Below are positions 17,193-26,101 of a stretch of 64,000 bases of DNA, piece after piece. The translations under genes and the position numbers were made by a program. Source of the stretch: Rossellomorea aquimaris (GTDB lineage: Bacteria; Bacillota; Bacilli; Bacillales; Bacillaceae_B); assembly GCF_000935355.1 (NCBI RefSeq), contig NZ_JXZC01000003.1:1-64000 (forward strand). The letters are read 5' to 3'. How positions within the stretch are numbered: the first letter of the stretch is position 1; every line of letters starts with the position of its first letter. The notes beneath the pieces were generated by a model. The model was not told the origin of the DNA. It made no database searches and saw nothing but the letters and a program-made list of their open reading frames with translations.

Positions 17193-18623
17193 ATGGCAAA
17201 AGAATTTGTAAAAGATGTTACGGGCATGGATGAAGACTTTGCACAGTGGTATACGGATGTTGTTACGAAGGCGGAACTGATCGATTATTCCAGCGTCCGC
17301 GGGTCGATGATCATCAGGCCTTACGGCTACGCGCTTTGGGAAAATATCAAAGATGCGCTTGATGCAAAAATAAAAGAAACCGGGCATGAAAATGTGTATA
17401 TGCCACTGTTCATACCGGAAAGCCTCCTTCAGCGGGAGAAGGATCACATCGAAGGCTTCGCGCCTGAAGTGGCATGGGTGACTCATGGAGGGGAAGAGGA
17501 GCTGGCGGAACGGTTATGTGTCCGTCCGACTTCAGAGGTATTGTTCGGGGAGCATTATAAAAACATCATCCATTCCTACCGTGATCTGCCTAAGCTCTAC
17601 AACCAATGGGCCAATGTTGTTCGCTGGGAAAAGACCACGCGTCCATTTCTGCGGACATTGGAATTCCTATGGCAAGAGGGGCATACATGTCATGAAACGG
17701 ATCAGGATGCTCATGATGAGACGGTGAAAATGCTTGAGGTGTATGCAGAGCTTTGTGAGGAGCTGCTGGCGATCCCGGTCATCAAGGGTCAGAAAACCGA
17801 AAAAGAAAAGTTTGCCGGTGCGAAATATACGTACACGATCGAAAGCTTGATGCATGATGGGAAAGCATTGCAATCAGGTACATCTCACCATTTAGGTGAT
17901 GGATTTGCAAAGGCATTCGGCATCCAGTTCACCGACCGCGATGGAAAGCTTCAGCATGTGCAGCAAACATCCTGGGGATTCACAACGCGGATCATCGGTG
18001 CCATGATCATGGTACACGGGGATGACCGCGGCCTGGTCGTTCCACCAAGGATCGCGCCGACTCAATTGATGATCGTGCCGATTGCCCAGCACAAGGAAGG
18101 TGTCCTTGATTTTGCCTATAATCTGAAAAGTCAGCTTGCAGGCGTTGCTCGGGTTGACATCGATGCGAGTGATAAGAAGCCGGGCTGGAAGTTTAATGAA
18201 TATGAAATGAAGGGCATTCCACTTCGATTGGAAGTCGGTCCAAGGGACATTGAGAACGGTCAGGTGATTTTGGCAAGACGAGATACAGGTGAGAAAATCA
18301 CGGTAGCCATGGAAGAGCTTGGGGGGAAAGTCGCAGAACTTCTAGAAGACATTCAGCACAATCTTTTAGAAAAAGCGAGAGCTCACCGCGACGAGAAAAC
18401 CACGGTAGCGAAAACCTTTGAAGAATTCAAAACGACGATGAATGAGAAAGGCGGATTCGTCAAAGCCATGTGGTGTGGAGACCGTGCCTGCGAAGATAAG
18501 GTCAAAGAAGAAACGGGTGCTACATCACGATGTATGCCATTTGAACAGGAGCAGGTGTCGGATACGTGTGTGTGCTGTGAAAAAGGTTCAAAACACCTGG
18601 TCTATTGGGCGAAAGCGTATTAA
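17193..18623 (+). CDS. proS: prolyl-tRNA synthetase, archaeal/eukaryal type (ProRS type 3)
   Basis: This class II synthetase charges tRNA-Pro. It has 476 residues, lacks the inserted editing domain of the bacterial type, and ends in a cysteine-rich zinc-binding tail (WCGDRACED at about 428 through DTCVCCEKG) typical of type 3 enzymes. Class II motifs include [21 protein letters not shown] [15 protein letters not shown], and a C-terminal anticodon domain from about 285. The ATG follows TGAGGTG; the longer frame from 17178 would start within that site. It is preceded by a CCT-specific T-box. Many Bacillaceae have a bacterial-type ProRS as well, so this may be a second copy. Confidence 0.95.
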   Translation: MAKEFVKDVTGMDEDFAQWYTDVVTKAELIDYSSVRGSMIIRPYGYALWENIKDALDAKIKETGHENVYMPLFIPESLLQREKDHIEGFAPEVAWVTHGGEEELAERLCVRPTSEVLFGEHYKNIIHSYRDLPKLYNQWANVVRWEKTTRPFLRTLEFLWQEGHTCHETDQDAHDETVKMLEVYAELCEELLAIPVIKGQKTEKEKFAGAKYTYTIESLMHDGKALQSGTSHHLGDGFAKAFGIQFTDRDGKLQHVQQTSWGFTTRIIGAMIMVHGDDRGLVVPPRIAPTQLMIVPIAQHKEGVLDFAYNLKSQLAGVARVDIDASDKKPGWKFNEYEMKGIPLRLEVGPRDIENGQVILARRDTGEKITVAMEELGGKVAELLEDIQHNLLEKARAHRDEKTTVAKTFEEFKTTMNEKGGFVKAMWCGDRACEDKVKEETGATSRCMPFEQEQVSDTCVCCEKGSKHLVYWAKAY

Positions 18624-18718
18624 GAGACAAAAGAATGGTTCTTCCGTCCTTTTTCTTGCAAAAGCCTTCTTTTTCCCGTGTTTGATTAATAAACATAGGT
18701 AAAGGAGGCGTCGATTAG

Positions 18719-18892
18719 ATGGAATTTGAACTCATCCTTGTTTTATTCATGGCAGTCGTGGTAATCAGCCTTTGGGTCGTGCATACCAAGCTCAACCGTA
18801 TCACGGAGCATGTGCAGCAAATGGATGAAGAATATTTATCCGATGAGCAAATCGAAAAGGAATTAGAGGAAGAATGGAATAATGATAAGTAA
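18719..18892 (+). CDS. 57-residue single-span membrane protein
   Basis: An N-terminal hydrophobic span (FELILVLFMAVVVISLWVV) is followed by an acidic helical tail ending NNDK. An ideal AAAGGAGGCG site lies ten bases before the ATG and a terminator follows the stop. It is similar in layout to the next small gene. The family was not recognised. Confidence 0.65.
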   Translation: MEFELILVLFMAVVVISLWVVHTKLNRITEHVQQMDEEYLSDEQIEKELEEEWNNDK

Positions 18893-18895
18893 AGG

Positions 18896-18937
18896 CTAAG
18901 GCGTTTCTCAGCAGAGGGACGCCTTCCGTTTTTTTGA
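18896..18937 (+). terminator. terminator of the 57-residue gene
   Basis: AAGGCGT and ACGCCTT arms are followed by CCG and seven T residues. Confidence 0.85.
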
Positions 18938-18996
18938 AAAAAGACTACCATTCTAAATGTCCGGTTGATACTATTAAACGATAAGGGGTGAGAGTA

Positions 18997-19146
18997 GTGG
19001 GGGCTTTTGTCATCATTCTGGTCATCGTGCTATCACTATGGTCTATAACGATAACAATCGAGAAGCAAACAAGCAGACTGGTGGAAAGCCAGCGTGAGCA
19101 GATCGAATGGTTAAAAAAGATACAATCAAAATTAGATGAAAAATGA
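18997..19146 (+). CDS. 49-residue single-span membrane protein, GTG start
   Basis: GTG follows AAGGGGTGAG. A hydrophobic span (AFVIILVIVLSLWSITITI) is followed by a charged helical tail with LVESQREQIEWLKK. Its layout matches the preceding 57-residue protein, so the two may be related. Its last codons overlap an upstream ATG of the acetyltransferase frame. No family was recognised. Confidence 0.55.
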   Translation: MGAFVIILVIVLSLWSITITIEKQTSRLVESQREQIEWLKKIQSKLDEK

Positions 19147-19175
19147 CATATATAAACGGAAAGGGTGGGGCAAAG

Positions 19176-19736
19176 ATGAAGTATAAGGACTTAACCATCG
19201 AAACACCCCGGTTGGTCATTAGACCCTTCGTGAATCGAGATTATAAAAACTGGCTAAGGGAACATCTGAACAGGCTTCCGTCACAGCATAAATACGACGT
19301 CGGATATCAGGATATGAGTGAATGCACGGAGTTCTGGTTCCGTGAGATGCTTCTGAAGCATGATGAGATGATGGATCGGGATCAGGTCTATATTCTGGGT
19401 ATCTTTCTTAAAGATGGGGGTGCCAATATTGGAACCATCGACTTTTCCACTCTGATGCGGTACAACTTTAACTGGGGAAGGGTCGGTTATACGGTACATA
19501 ATCGCTACTGGAGTCGTGGATACGGGAAGGAAGCGGTGAAGGCAGCCCTTCAACTGGCCATTGTGAAATTGAATTATCACCGGATCGAGGCTCATATCAA
19601 TCTGGATAATACGCCTTCGATCAGGCTTGCAGAAAGTGTAGGCATGCAGTATGAGTGCACCCGGAAAGGATTCATTTATGAGTTTGGGAAGTGGACGGAT
19701 AATCTGGTGTATTATGTGAATGCCGGTGAATCATAA
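19176..19736 (+). CDS. GNAT acetyltransferase, RimJ/RimL-like
   Basis: The 186-residue protein begins with the usual TPRLVIRPF strand and carries the acetyl-CoA loop SRGYGKEAVKAAL, then KLNYHRIEAHINLDNTPSIRLAESVGM, the hallmark of ribosomal-protein-type N-acetyltransferases. The ATG was chosen after AAGGGTGGGG; an earlier in-frame ATG at 19143 overlaps the upstream stop and is an alternative. The substrate is unknown. It shares a bidirectional terminator with the convergent membrane protein gene. Confidence 0.8.
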   Translation: MKYKDLTIETPRLVIRPFVNRDYKNWLREHLNRLPSQHKYDVGYQDMSECTEFWFREMLLKHDEMMDRDQVYILGIFLKDGGANIGTIDFSTLMRYNFNWGRVGYTVHNRYWSRGYGKEAVKAALQLAIVKLNYHRIEAHINLDNTPSIRLAESVGMQYECTRKGFIYEFGKWTDNLVYYVNAGES

Positions 19737-19775
19737 AAAAACGATGAGAGCTTATGTGCCCTCATCGTTTTTTTA
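19735..19775. terminator. bidirectional terminator
   Basis: AACGATGAG and CTCATCGTT arms are flanked by A and T tracts between two convergent genes. Confidence 0.9.
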
Positions 19776-21455
19776 TTATAATCCTTCGATGGTCAGTTCT
19801 TTCACCGGCAGGAACTCTTCGCCTGTATCCATGTACGTCACGTTCACCATGTCATTTTCTTTCAGGTAGATCGCAAGTAAGCTGTTTTCGGAAGAGACGA
19901 TATAGTTTTTGCCGTTGTCGAGTAAGAATGATACGACCGTGTAGTCGCCTGACTTTTCTTTATAGACACGGATGACTGTACCATTTGTCTGTTTCTCCTC
20001 GACCTTTGAAGTTCCGTCCACACTGCCGCCGCCACGTTGAAGGGCGGTTTTGTATTGCTTCAATGCCTGGTTTGGCGTATTGGCATAGGCTGATATTTCA
20101 GGGTTGGCTGCCGAGACGATGAAGTAGTTTTGTAAGAAACCATTCGCATCGAGCACCGGTGTCAGCCAGCTTGCTTCTCCGTAAAAGTTATAGAGCACCG
20201 GCATTTCCCCGTCCCATTTTTTCTCGATGAATTTCTTCTGGATGATCTGCAGGGCTCCCTGGGAATCCATGTAGGACTCTTCAAGATTTCCGGTATAGAA
20301 CGTCGCTTCTCCCGTTCTTGAATTCGTCAGAGAGTAGCCGAGCATGGAGTCGACTCCCTCTTTTGGCGACGTGAAATCGGTGAAGTAGTACATGTCACCA
20401 TTTTCGTCAAAAATAGGGCTCACATTGGCTTCGGTCCCTTCATCTGAAGGAAGCTTGACGTCTGATTTACCGAAGCGGCTGTTCCAGAAGCCTTGAACGT
20501 AGTTACCAAAATAACTGTTTTGGAGGCTGACGGTTTCCGGTGAAATCGCTCCGTCAATGAAATCCGGTACGTCATCGATTTTGTATGACTTGGTATCACC
20601 GGATTTAGGATCGACCATGACGATTCCTTTTGCTTCAAAACCGTTACGTGCAGAAATGAACTCTCCGTACGTCCGGATATAGAATGGCTTTCCTTCGTCA
20701 TCGATTTCAAGCTGAACATCACCATTGAAGATCTGCTTCGGATAGTTCAAGCGGATGTGCCGTTCGATTTTTTTATTAAAGAAGGCAGATGGTGTGTAAA
20801 CCATTTCTTCTTTGATGAATTTAGGGTTTGCTGATGAATCGGTGGCACTTAGCGTGAAGTAACCAGGTGTTTCATCCCCTTTGAACCATTTGAAGAATCC
20901 AGAGAATTCAACCGGTGCAATGTAGACGTACTCGCCATTGACCTTTTGAATCTGCAGTCGTCCAAGCTCATAATAACTCGTATTCGGTACCTGACCGAAT
21001 GCTTTCTTCATTTTGTTACGGGCGAATTGTGGAGGGACGCTTGCCGGCGTTTCCTTTTCATCAAACGCTTCGATCTCCGTTTTCACGTCCATTTTAGCGG
21101 ATTCATATTTCTCATCGGCATTGAACACAAAGGCGGTCAGGAAGTAGGCCCCAACGAAGAGACTTCCAAGGAACAGTGAACCCTTCACCTTGCGTTCGGT
21201 CCCGGTTGCAAGTGTGGCGCCGAATCCTGCGGCTACGATGAGCAAGATCCACATGCTCGTAAAGTTTTGATCAAGATTCGTAATGTAATAGAAGACGAAT
21301 ACAATGATAGTCGTGATAAGGAGGGTGGCTCCAAACAGTGCTGCGAATGATGGATATCCCTCTTTTTTATCCTGCTTTTTCATGATTGCCATCGGTACAA
21401 CGAGCAAGGCCATGACCAATCCGACAATGACTGAAAATAGTAATATATTTCCCAT
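19776..21455 (-). CDS. unknown membrane protein with large extracytoplasmic part
   Basis: The 559-residue protein has about four hydrophobic spans in the first 115 residues, then roughly 440 residues that look soluble and mostly beta. Segments such as YYELGRLQIQKVNGEYVYIAP suggest repeated sheet modules, like PepSY or YcdB-type domains. The ATG has GAAAGGGG seven bases upstream. It stands alone between a terminator and the divergent LacI regulator. The family was not recognised; a cell-surface sensing or assembly role is only a guess. Confidence 0.6.
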   Translation of the reverse strand: MGNILLFSVIVGLVMALLVVPMAIMKKQDKKEGYPSFAALFGATLLITTIIVFVFYYITNLDQNFTSMWILLIVAAGFGATLATGTERKVKGSLFLGSLFVGAYFLTAFVFNADEKYESAKMDVKTEIEAFDEKETPASVPPQFARNKMKKAFGQVPNTSYYELGRLQIQKVNGEYVYIAPVEFSGFFKWFKGDETPGYFTLSATDSSANPKFIKEEMVYTPSAFFNKKIERHIRLNYPKQIFNGDVQLEIDDEGKPFYIRTYGEFISARNGFEAKGIVMVDPKSGDTKSYKIDDVPDFIDGAISPETVSLQNSYFGNYVQGFWNSRFGKSDVKLPSDEGTEANVSPIFDENGDMYYFTDFTSPKEGVDSMLGYSLTNSRTGEATFYTGNLEESYMDSQGALQIIQKKFIEKKWDGEMPVLYNFYGEASWLTPVLDANGFLQNYFIVSAANPEISAYANTPNQALKQYKTALQRGGGSVDGTSKVEEKQTNGTVIRVYKEKSGDYTVVSFLLDNGKNYIVSSENSLLAIYLKENDMVNVTYMDTGEEFLPVKELTIEGL

Positions 21456-21633
21456 AGTGTTCCCCTTTCAAGGTTGCTTTTCTATTTATAGTGTATATAC
21501 GGATGAAGGGACGGGGTGGTTTCATTTGATTTTTGGGGGGAACTTTGAAGGTTCGATCGTCCAGTCACAGCAATATACCCAACCCATCTATCATCCGCTA
21601 TAATAGATAGAAAGAACCATTCAGGAGGATTTT

Positions 21634-22659
21634 ATGGATATATTTGATATTGCGAGGATTGCGGGGGTATCACGGAAGACGGTGCAGCGGGTGCTGAACG
21701 ATTCGGAGCAGGTGAAACCCGAAACACGCGACCGCATCCGGAAGATCATGGAGGAGCACCACTATCAGCCAAATGTTTCAGCGAGAAGGCTGGTGAAGAA
21801 GAAAACGCACACGATCGGACTTTTTATCATTCAGGATCCTTCGAAGTATCGTATTTATTCGGATGACCTTTTTTACAGTGTGGTGATCGGGGCCATGATC
21901 AATGCCTGTTCAGAGCGGGGGTATAATATGCTTGTGAACATGACGGATCTGAACGATGCATCCCCCGTTTTAAAACTGTACCGTGAGAAGAGCATCGATG
22001 CGGGTATCATCATCAGCTGGAGCAACGTCCAATCGATTGTTGATCAAATCACTTCAGCGGGCTTCTTTGTCGGGGTCTTCGATCAAAATAATGTGTCGAG
22101 ACGGACTTCATCGGTTCCGATGCCTGTGTTACTGAACGAAGAGAGTGCGATGGAGGCGACCAATCATTTCATTGGGCTGGGTCATCAGGAAATCGGGATC
22201 GTCACGGGTGATGAAGATAATCCGGCGGCAATGGAGCGTCTGAGCGGCTATCAAAAAGCAATGGAAGCGGCAGGCATCCCCCTTAATCAGGAATACATCT
22301 ATAAAGGCAAGTTCATCGAAGAATCAGGCCGGGATGCCATCAATCATTGGATGGGGCAGGGAAGTCTTCCTACTGCCATCGTTTGTTCGAATGATCGTAT
22401 TGCATTCGGTGCTCTGAAGGCAATAAATAAGGCCAACCTGAATGTCCCTGATGATGTGTCCCTCATTGGGTTTGATAATCTATTGCTTACGGAATATACA
22501 TCCCCCGCATTGACGACCATGCACGTACCAAGGGTCGAGATGGCGGTGGCTCTGGTGGAGCGGATGATTCAGCGGATTGAGGTGCGCCCATATGAAAAAA
22601 TGAGTCCGTTTCAAGCTACACTTGTCAAACGTGATTCATGCAGTCAAAAAAATAAATAG
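21634..22659 (+). CDS. LacI-family transcriptional regulator
   Basis: The 341-residue repressor has the helix-turn-helix DIARIAGVSRKTVQRVLND at residues 4-22, the hinge YQPNVSARRLV, and a periplasmic-binding-type effector domain with TAIVCSNDRIAFGALKA and a late DDVSLIGFDN. An AGGAGG site precedes the ATG. It lies 155 bases upstream of a secreted GH16 glucanase whose promoter carries a LacI-like palindrome, so it probably represses that gene and senses a beta-glucan fragment. A terminator separates the two, so the regulator is transcribed alone. Confidence 0.88.
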   Translation: MDIFDIARIAGVSRKTVQRVLNDSEQVKPETRDRIRKIMEEHHYQPNVSARRLVKKKTHTIGLFIIQDPSKYRIYSDDLFYSVVIGAMINACSERGYNMLVNMTDLNDASPVLKLYREKSIDAGIIISWSNVQSIVDQITSAGFFVGVFDQNNVSRRTSSVPMPVLLNEESAMEATNHFIGLGHQEIGIVTGDEDNPAAMERLSGYQKAMEAAGIPLNQEYIYKGKFIEESGRDAINHWMGQGSLPTAIVCSNDRIAFGALKAINKANLNVPDDVSLIGFDNLLLTEYTSPALTTMHVPRVEMAVALVERMIQRIEVRPYEKMSPFQATLVKRDSCSQKNK

Positions 22660-22666
22660 AAAGCAA

Positions 22667-22702
22667 AGTGCTATATTCCCAAGGGAGTTAGCATTTTTTT
22701 TT
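22667..22702 (+). terminator. terminator of the LacI regulator
   Basis: TGCTA/TAGCA and CCC/GGG arms form a hairpin followed by nine T residues. Confidence 0.85.
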
Positions 22703-22735
22703 AGTAGAAAAAGAGATTGTTATTGTAAAAAAATG

Positions 22736-22764
22736 TTGTCAAAGGGTGATGTTGGTTTTATAGT
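22736..22764 (+). promoter_or_regulatory. promoter of the GH16 gene
   Basis: TTGTCA and TATAGT are separated by exactly 17 bases. Confidence 0.8.
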
Positions 22765-22773
22765 TATATACAA

Positions 22774-22791
22774 ATGTCCCACGTGAGACAT
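22774..22791. promoter_or_regulatory. LacI-type operator of the GH16 gene
   Basis: ATGTCCCACGTGAGACAT is an 18-bp palindrome broken only at one symmetric pair, with a central CACGTG. It starts ten bases after the -10 box, at the expected transcription start, where a repressor would block initiation. Confidence 0.8.
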
Positions 22792-22814
22792 AAACGAAAA
22801 CAGGAGGCGTTCCA

Positions 22815-25775
22815 ATGTTAAAAAAAGCAGTCACCTCTTTTACCGCTGCATGTCTCATCATGAGTCTAACACCAGGAAACATAGGGAAAGCAACGCAGAA
22901 AGAAAAGCCTTTTCACCTCAAAGATTCGACAATAATTGATAAAACGATTGAAGGCGACCTGGTGATCACACCTGATGCCGGAAAAAACATTACCCTAGAA
23001 AACGTGACGGTTCACGGGAAGACCATTATCAAAGGGGAAGCGCCTGATACCCTTCAGCTGTCCGATTCGGAGTTACGCAATCTATCGGTTCAAGGACCTG
23101 GTCACCCTACCACGATCACCGTCTCTGGAGAATCGATCGTCCAAGAAGCCGTTTTGGATGGAAATGTATTGCTGGAAGAAAGAGAGATTACCTCCGCTGG
23201 ATTCCAGGACGTAACCGTATCGGCATCCACGGTCAAAACGAAGAGAGCTGATTTGAAAGGCGAGTTCGAAACCATTACAACCTCTGGTAAAAAAGGAGAG
23301 TCCCAAGTAGAGCTTGACGGCGTTGCAGAGCGGATGGAATTGAACGCGCTTTCATCCGTCAATCTTGCTACGGATGCGTTAGTAAAGGAACTGACTGTAT
23401 CGGCGTCCGGTAAAGGATCGGTCATCGATGGAGAGGGTAACGTTGAGAAAGCAACCTTGAACGGCACCATTACCTATAAGGGAGAAGAAACAAGTGATGC
23501 CTCTTCGTTTGCTTCTCCGTGGTCCCTCGTATGGAATGATGAATTCAATCAGGCCGAGATCGATCGTGGAAAGTGGACGTTCGATATCGGCAACGGTTTT
23601 ACCGATGGAAGCGGTGCGTATGTTCCAGGATGGGGGAATAACGAAAAACAATATTACACGGACCGTCCGGAAAACGCGAGGACAGAAGATGGAAAGCTGT
23701 TGATCACGGCAAAGAAAGAAGAATATGAAGGTTTTGCCTATACGTCGGCACGCTTAAAAACAAAGGGCCTTTTTTCAAAAGCATTCGGGAAATTCGAAAT
23801 GAAGGCCTCCCTTCCAGTCGGGAAAGGCTACTGGCCGGCGTTCTGGATGCTCCCGGAAGATGATAAGTATGGCGGATGGGCAGCCTCCGGGGAAATCGAT
23901 ATTTTAGAAGCCCAGGGAAGCAATCCACATGAAGCGATCGGGACGATTCATTACGGTGAAACGTGGCCGAATAATAAGTATACCGGCGCACACTATGCCT
24001 TTGAAGATGGCTCGACGATTGCCGACGAACATGTTTATTCAGTTGAATGGGAGCCGGGGGAAATCCGCTGGTATGTGGACGGGAAGCTCCGCCAAACCCA
24101 AAACAATTGGTATAGCAAAGGTACAGGCAATGCGGCCAACTTCACGTATCCTGCACCATTCGACCAGCCTTTCCACATGTTGTTGAATGTTGCGATCGGC
24201 GGGAATTTCGATGGTGAACCGACAGAGGATACGATGTTCCCTCAGTCCATGGACGTTGACTATGTGAGAGTGTATGATCTGACGGGAAGACCGTATCAAA
24301 CTCCGGAGCTGCCTGTATTCGAACAGCAGCCATTACCGGAAGAGGCGAAACAACCCCTTGAAGACGGTAATCTCATTTACAACAATGGATTTAATCAGGA
24401 ATGGGAAGACGTTGAAGGGATTGCAGGAGTACCGAATACAGATCATTGGTATTTCTTGACTGTGGCTGATTTTGGAGGGAAGGCGAATGTGTCCCTTGAT
24501 CAGGTAGAGGGAAGGAATTTTGCTAAAGTCGATGTTGAAGACGGTGGAAGCCAGCCTTATTCGGTACAGCTGATCCAGGACGTCTCCCTTGGCAAGGGCC
24601 GGTACTACCGTGTGTCCTTCGATGCAAAGTCGACCGGATCACGTCCGATCAATGTAAAAGTTGGAGGAGGGGCAGACAGGGGATATAGTGCCTATTCAAA
24701 CAGCGAATCATTTACACTCAAAGACGGGGTGGAATCCTATGAAATGGTATTCCAGATGACCGAGGAGACGGATCTTGCAGCACGTGTGGAGTTTAATCTC
24801 GGCTTGTCCAAGCTCCCTGTTTGGCTCGGAAATGTCCGGGTGGAAGAAATCCCTCCGGTCCAAGTGGATCCGGATGCTTCGAAGCCAGCCCTTCCAAGCG
24901 GGAACCTGATTTATAATGGAACGTTTGACCAAGGATTCCCTGATCGTTTGCTTTATTGGAACTTGGTAGATTCCGAGAATGCTGCATCCATGGGAGTGGA
25001 TCCCGAGGAGCGGGTATTTTCGGCCAAGCCTTTAAATGAAACGGACAATACTGGATTAGTACAAAAAGGCGTTCAGCTTAAAGCTTTAAATGAATATGAA
25101 TTGACGTTTGACGGGGCGAGCGAAAGTTCACGTGATATCCAGGTCGAGATGAGAAGTAAGGACGGGGACGTCGTCTATGCAACAGAGACGATTTCTCTGA
25201 CTGCTGATTGGAAAAGTCATGCTATGACGTTCACGATGCCGGATGTAACGGATTTGGAATCGCAGCTGGTCATCCTTGTGGGGGGTAGCACTGATGAGGT
25301 GAAGCTTGATAACGTAAAGCTCAAGAAAAAAGCGGGACCATCGGGTGCAAATGTCATACAAAACGGATCGTTTGATACCGATTTAGAATCCTGGGGCAAT
25401 TACGTCCATTTTGATGCCTCAGCTGGTATTTCTTCTGAAGATGGACAGGCGAAGATATCGATTGGGGAGGAAGGGAACGAAACCTGGAGTGTTCAGCTTT
25501 TTCAGGAAGGATTGAAGCTTGAGGGGGGAGTGGAGTACACGCTTTCCTTCGATGCGAGTTCGACGGTGGACCGGACCATGGAGGTTACGGTTGAAAACGC
25601 CGCGTATACACGATTTTTATCAGAAGTCGTTCATCTTGATGGAGATAAGACCCGTTATGAATATACGTTTACAATGCCGGTAGGTGACTCAACAAGCCTT
25701 AAGTTCCTGCTGGGTAAGGCCGAGTCGTCGGTTGATGCCCATGATGTAGTCATTGATAATGTGGAGTTGAAGTAG
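22815..25775 (+). CDS. secreted GH16 beta-glucanase (laminarinase type) with CBM4/9-like modules
   Basis: The 986-residue protein starts with a signal peptide. Residues about 30-230 form a repetitive beta region of unknown fold (ITLENVTVHGKTI and similar). A GH16 catalytic domain follows (about 232-485) with GEIDILEAQGS: nucleophile Glu360, Asp362 and acid/base Glu365. Three related carbohydrate-binding modules of the CBM4/9 type (about 515-675, 690-835, 850-986) each open with a NLIYNGTFD-like motif. The enzyme should cut beta-1,3 or mixed beta-glucans outside the cell. The start follows CAGGAGGCG. Expression is probably controlled by the adjacent LacI protein. A perfect terminator follows. 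Confidence 0.9.
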   Translation: MLKKAVTSFTAACLIMSLTPGNIGKATQKEKPFHLKDSTIIDKTIEGDLVITPDAGKNITLENVTVHGKTIIKGEAPDTLQLSDSELRNLSVQGPGHPTTITVSGESIVQEAVLDGNVLLEEREITSAGFQDVTVSASTVKTKRADLKGEFETITTSGKKGESQVELDGVAERMELNALSSVNLATDALVKELTVSASGKGSVIDGEGNVEKATLNGTITYKGEETSDASSFASPWSLVWNDEFNQAEIDRGKWTFDIGNGFTDGSGAYVPGWGNNEKQYYTDRPENARTEDGKLLITAKKEEYEGFAYTSARLKTKGLFSKAFGKFEMKASLPVGKGYWPAFWMLPEDDKYGGWAASGEIDILEAQGSNPHEAIGTIHYGETWPNNKYTGAHYAFEDGSTIADEHVYSVEWEPGEIRWYVDGKLRQTQNNWYSKGTGNAANFTYPAPFDQPFHMLLNVAIGGNFDGEPTEDTMFPQSMDVDYVRVYDLTGRPYQTPELPVFEQQPLPEEAKQPLEDGNLIYNNGFNQEWEDVEGIAGVPNTDHWYFLTVADFGGKANVSLDQVEGRNFAKVDVEDGGSQPYSVQLIQDVSLGKGRYYRVSFDAKSTGSRPINVKVGGGADRGYSAYSNSESFTLKDGVESYEMVFQMTEETDLAARVEFNLGLSKLPVWLGNVRVEEIPPVQVDPDASKPALPSGNLIYNGTFDQGFPDRLLYWNLVDSENAASMGVDPEERVFSAKPLNETDNTGLVQKGVQLKALNEYELTFDGASESSRDIQVEMRSKDGDVVYATETISLTADWKSHAMTFTMPDVTDLESQLVILVGGSTDEVKLDNVKLKKKAGPSGANVIQNGSFDTDLESWGNYVHFDASAGISSEDGQAKISIGEEGNETWSVQLFQEGLKLEGGVEYTLSFDASSTVDRTMEVTVENAAYTRFLSEVVHLDGDKTRYEYTFTMPVGDSTSLKFLLGKAESSVDAHDVVIDNVELK

Positions 25776-25780
25776 GAAAT

Positions 25781-25814
25781 AAAGTACAGCGCCTTTGGGT
25801 GCTGTACTTTTTTT
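25781..25814 (+). terminator. terminator of the GH16 gene
   Basis: AAAGTACAGC and GCTGTACTTT arms with a ten-base loop are followed by a T-run. Confidence 0.92.
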
Positions 25815-25815
25815 G

Positions 25816-26101
25816 GGCTTTGAGTGGGGGGGCGGATGAGGTAGGGACCGATTGACCTTTTGACTGAGCGTTCAGTCGAGTAGTGCAACTTTGCGTTTTT
25901 TGTCGAGAGATGTAAAATGGCAGATAAAATGAGATTTTGGCAGGTAAATTCCTAGAATGGCAGATAAATCTCATAGCGCAAATAACCACCCAACCAAAAA
26001 CTACTCTCAAACCCATCACACACCCATTTCCCACCCAAACTCCCCGAAAAACAACCCCCAACCCCAATCAAAACCACACAAAAAAAGCAGCCAATCCAAG
26101 A
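25816..26101. other. intergenic region with a short repeat array and a C-rich tail
   Basis: It contains a short 20-bp repeat array and about 100 bases very rich in A and C on the plus strand (many CCCA and CAAACC). The plus-strand frames here have no binding sites and look spurious. The C-rich stretch could be the U/G-rich 3' end of the minus-strand phosphodiesterase mRNA. Confidence 0.55.
25919..25985. repeat. third phased repeat array, GGCAGATAAA units
   Basis: GGCAGATAAA or GGCAGGTAAA starts at 25919, 25939 and 25959, exactly 20 bases apart, with a degenerate fourth copy (GCGCAAATAA) near 25976. The core GATAA is shared with the two longer arrays. Confidence 0.75.
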
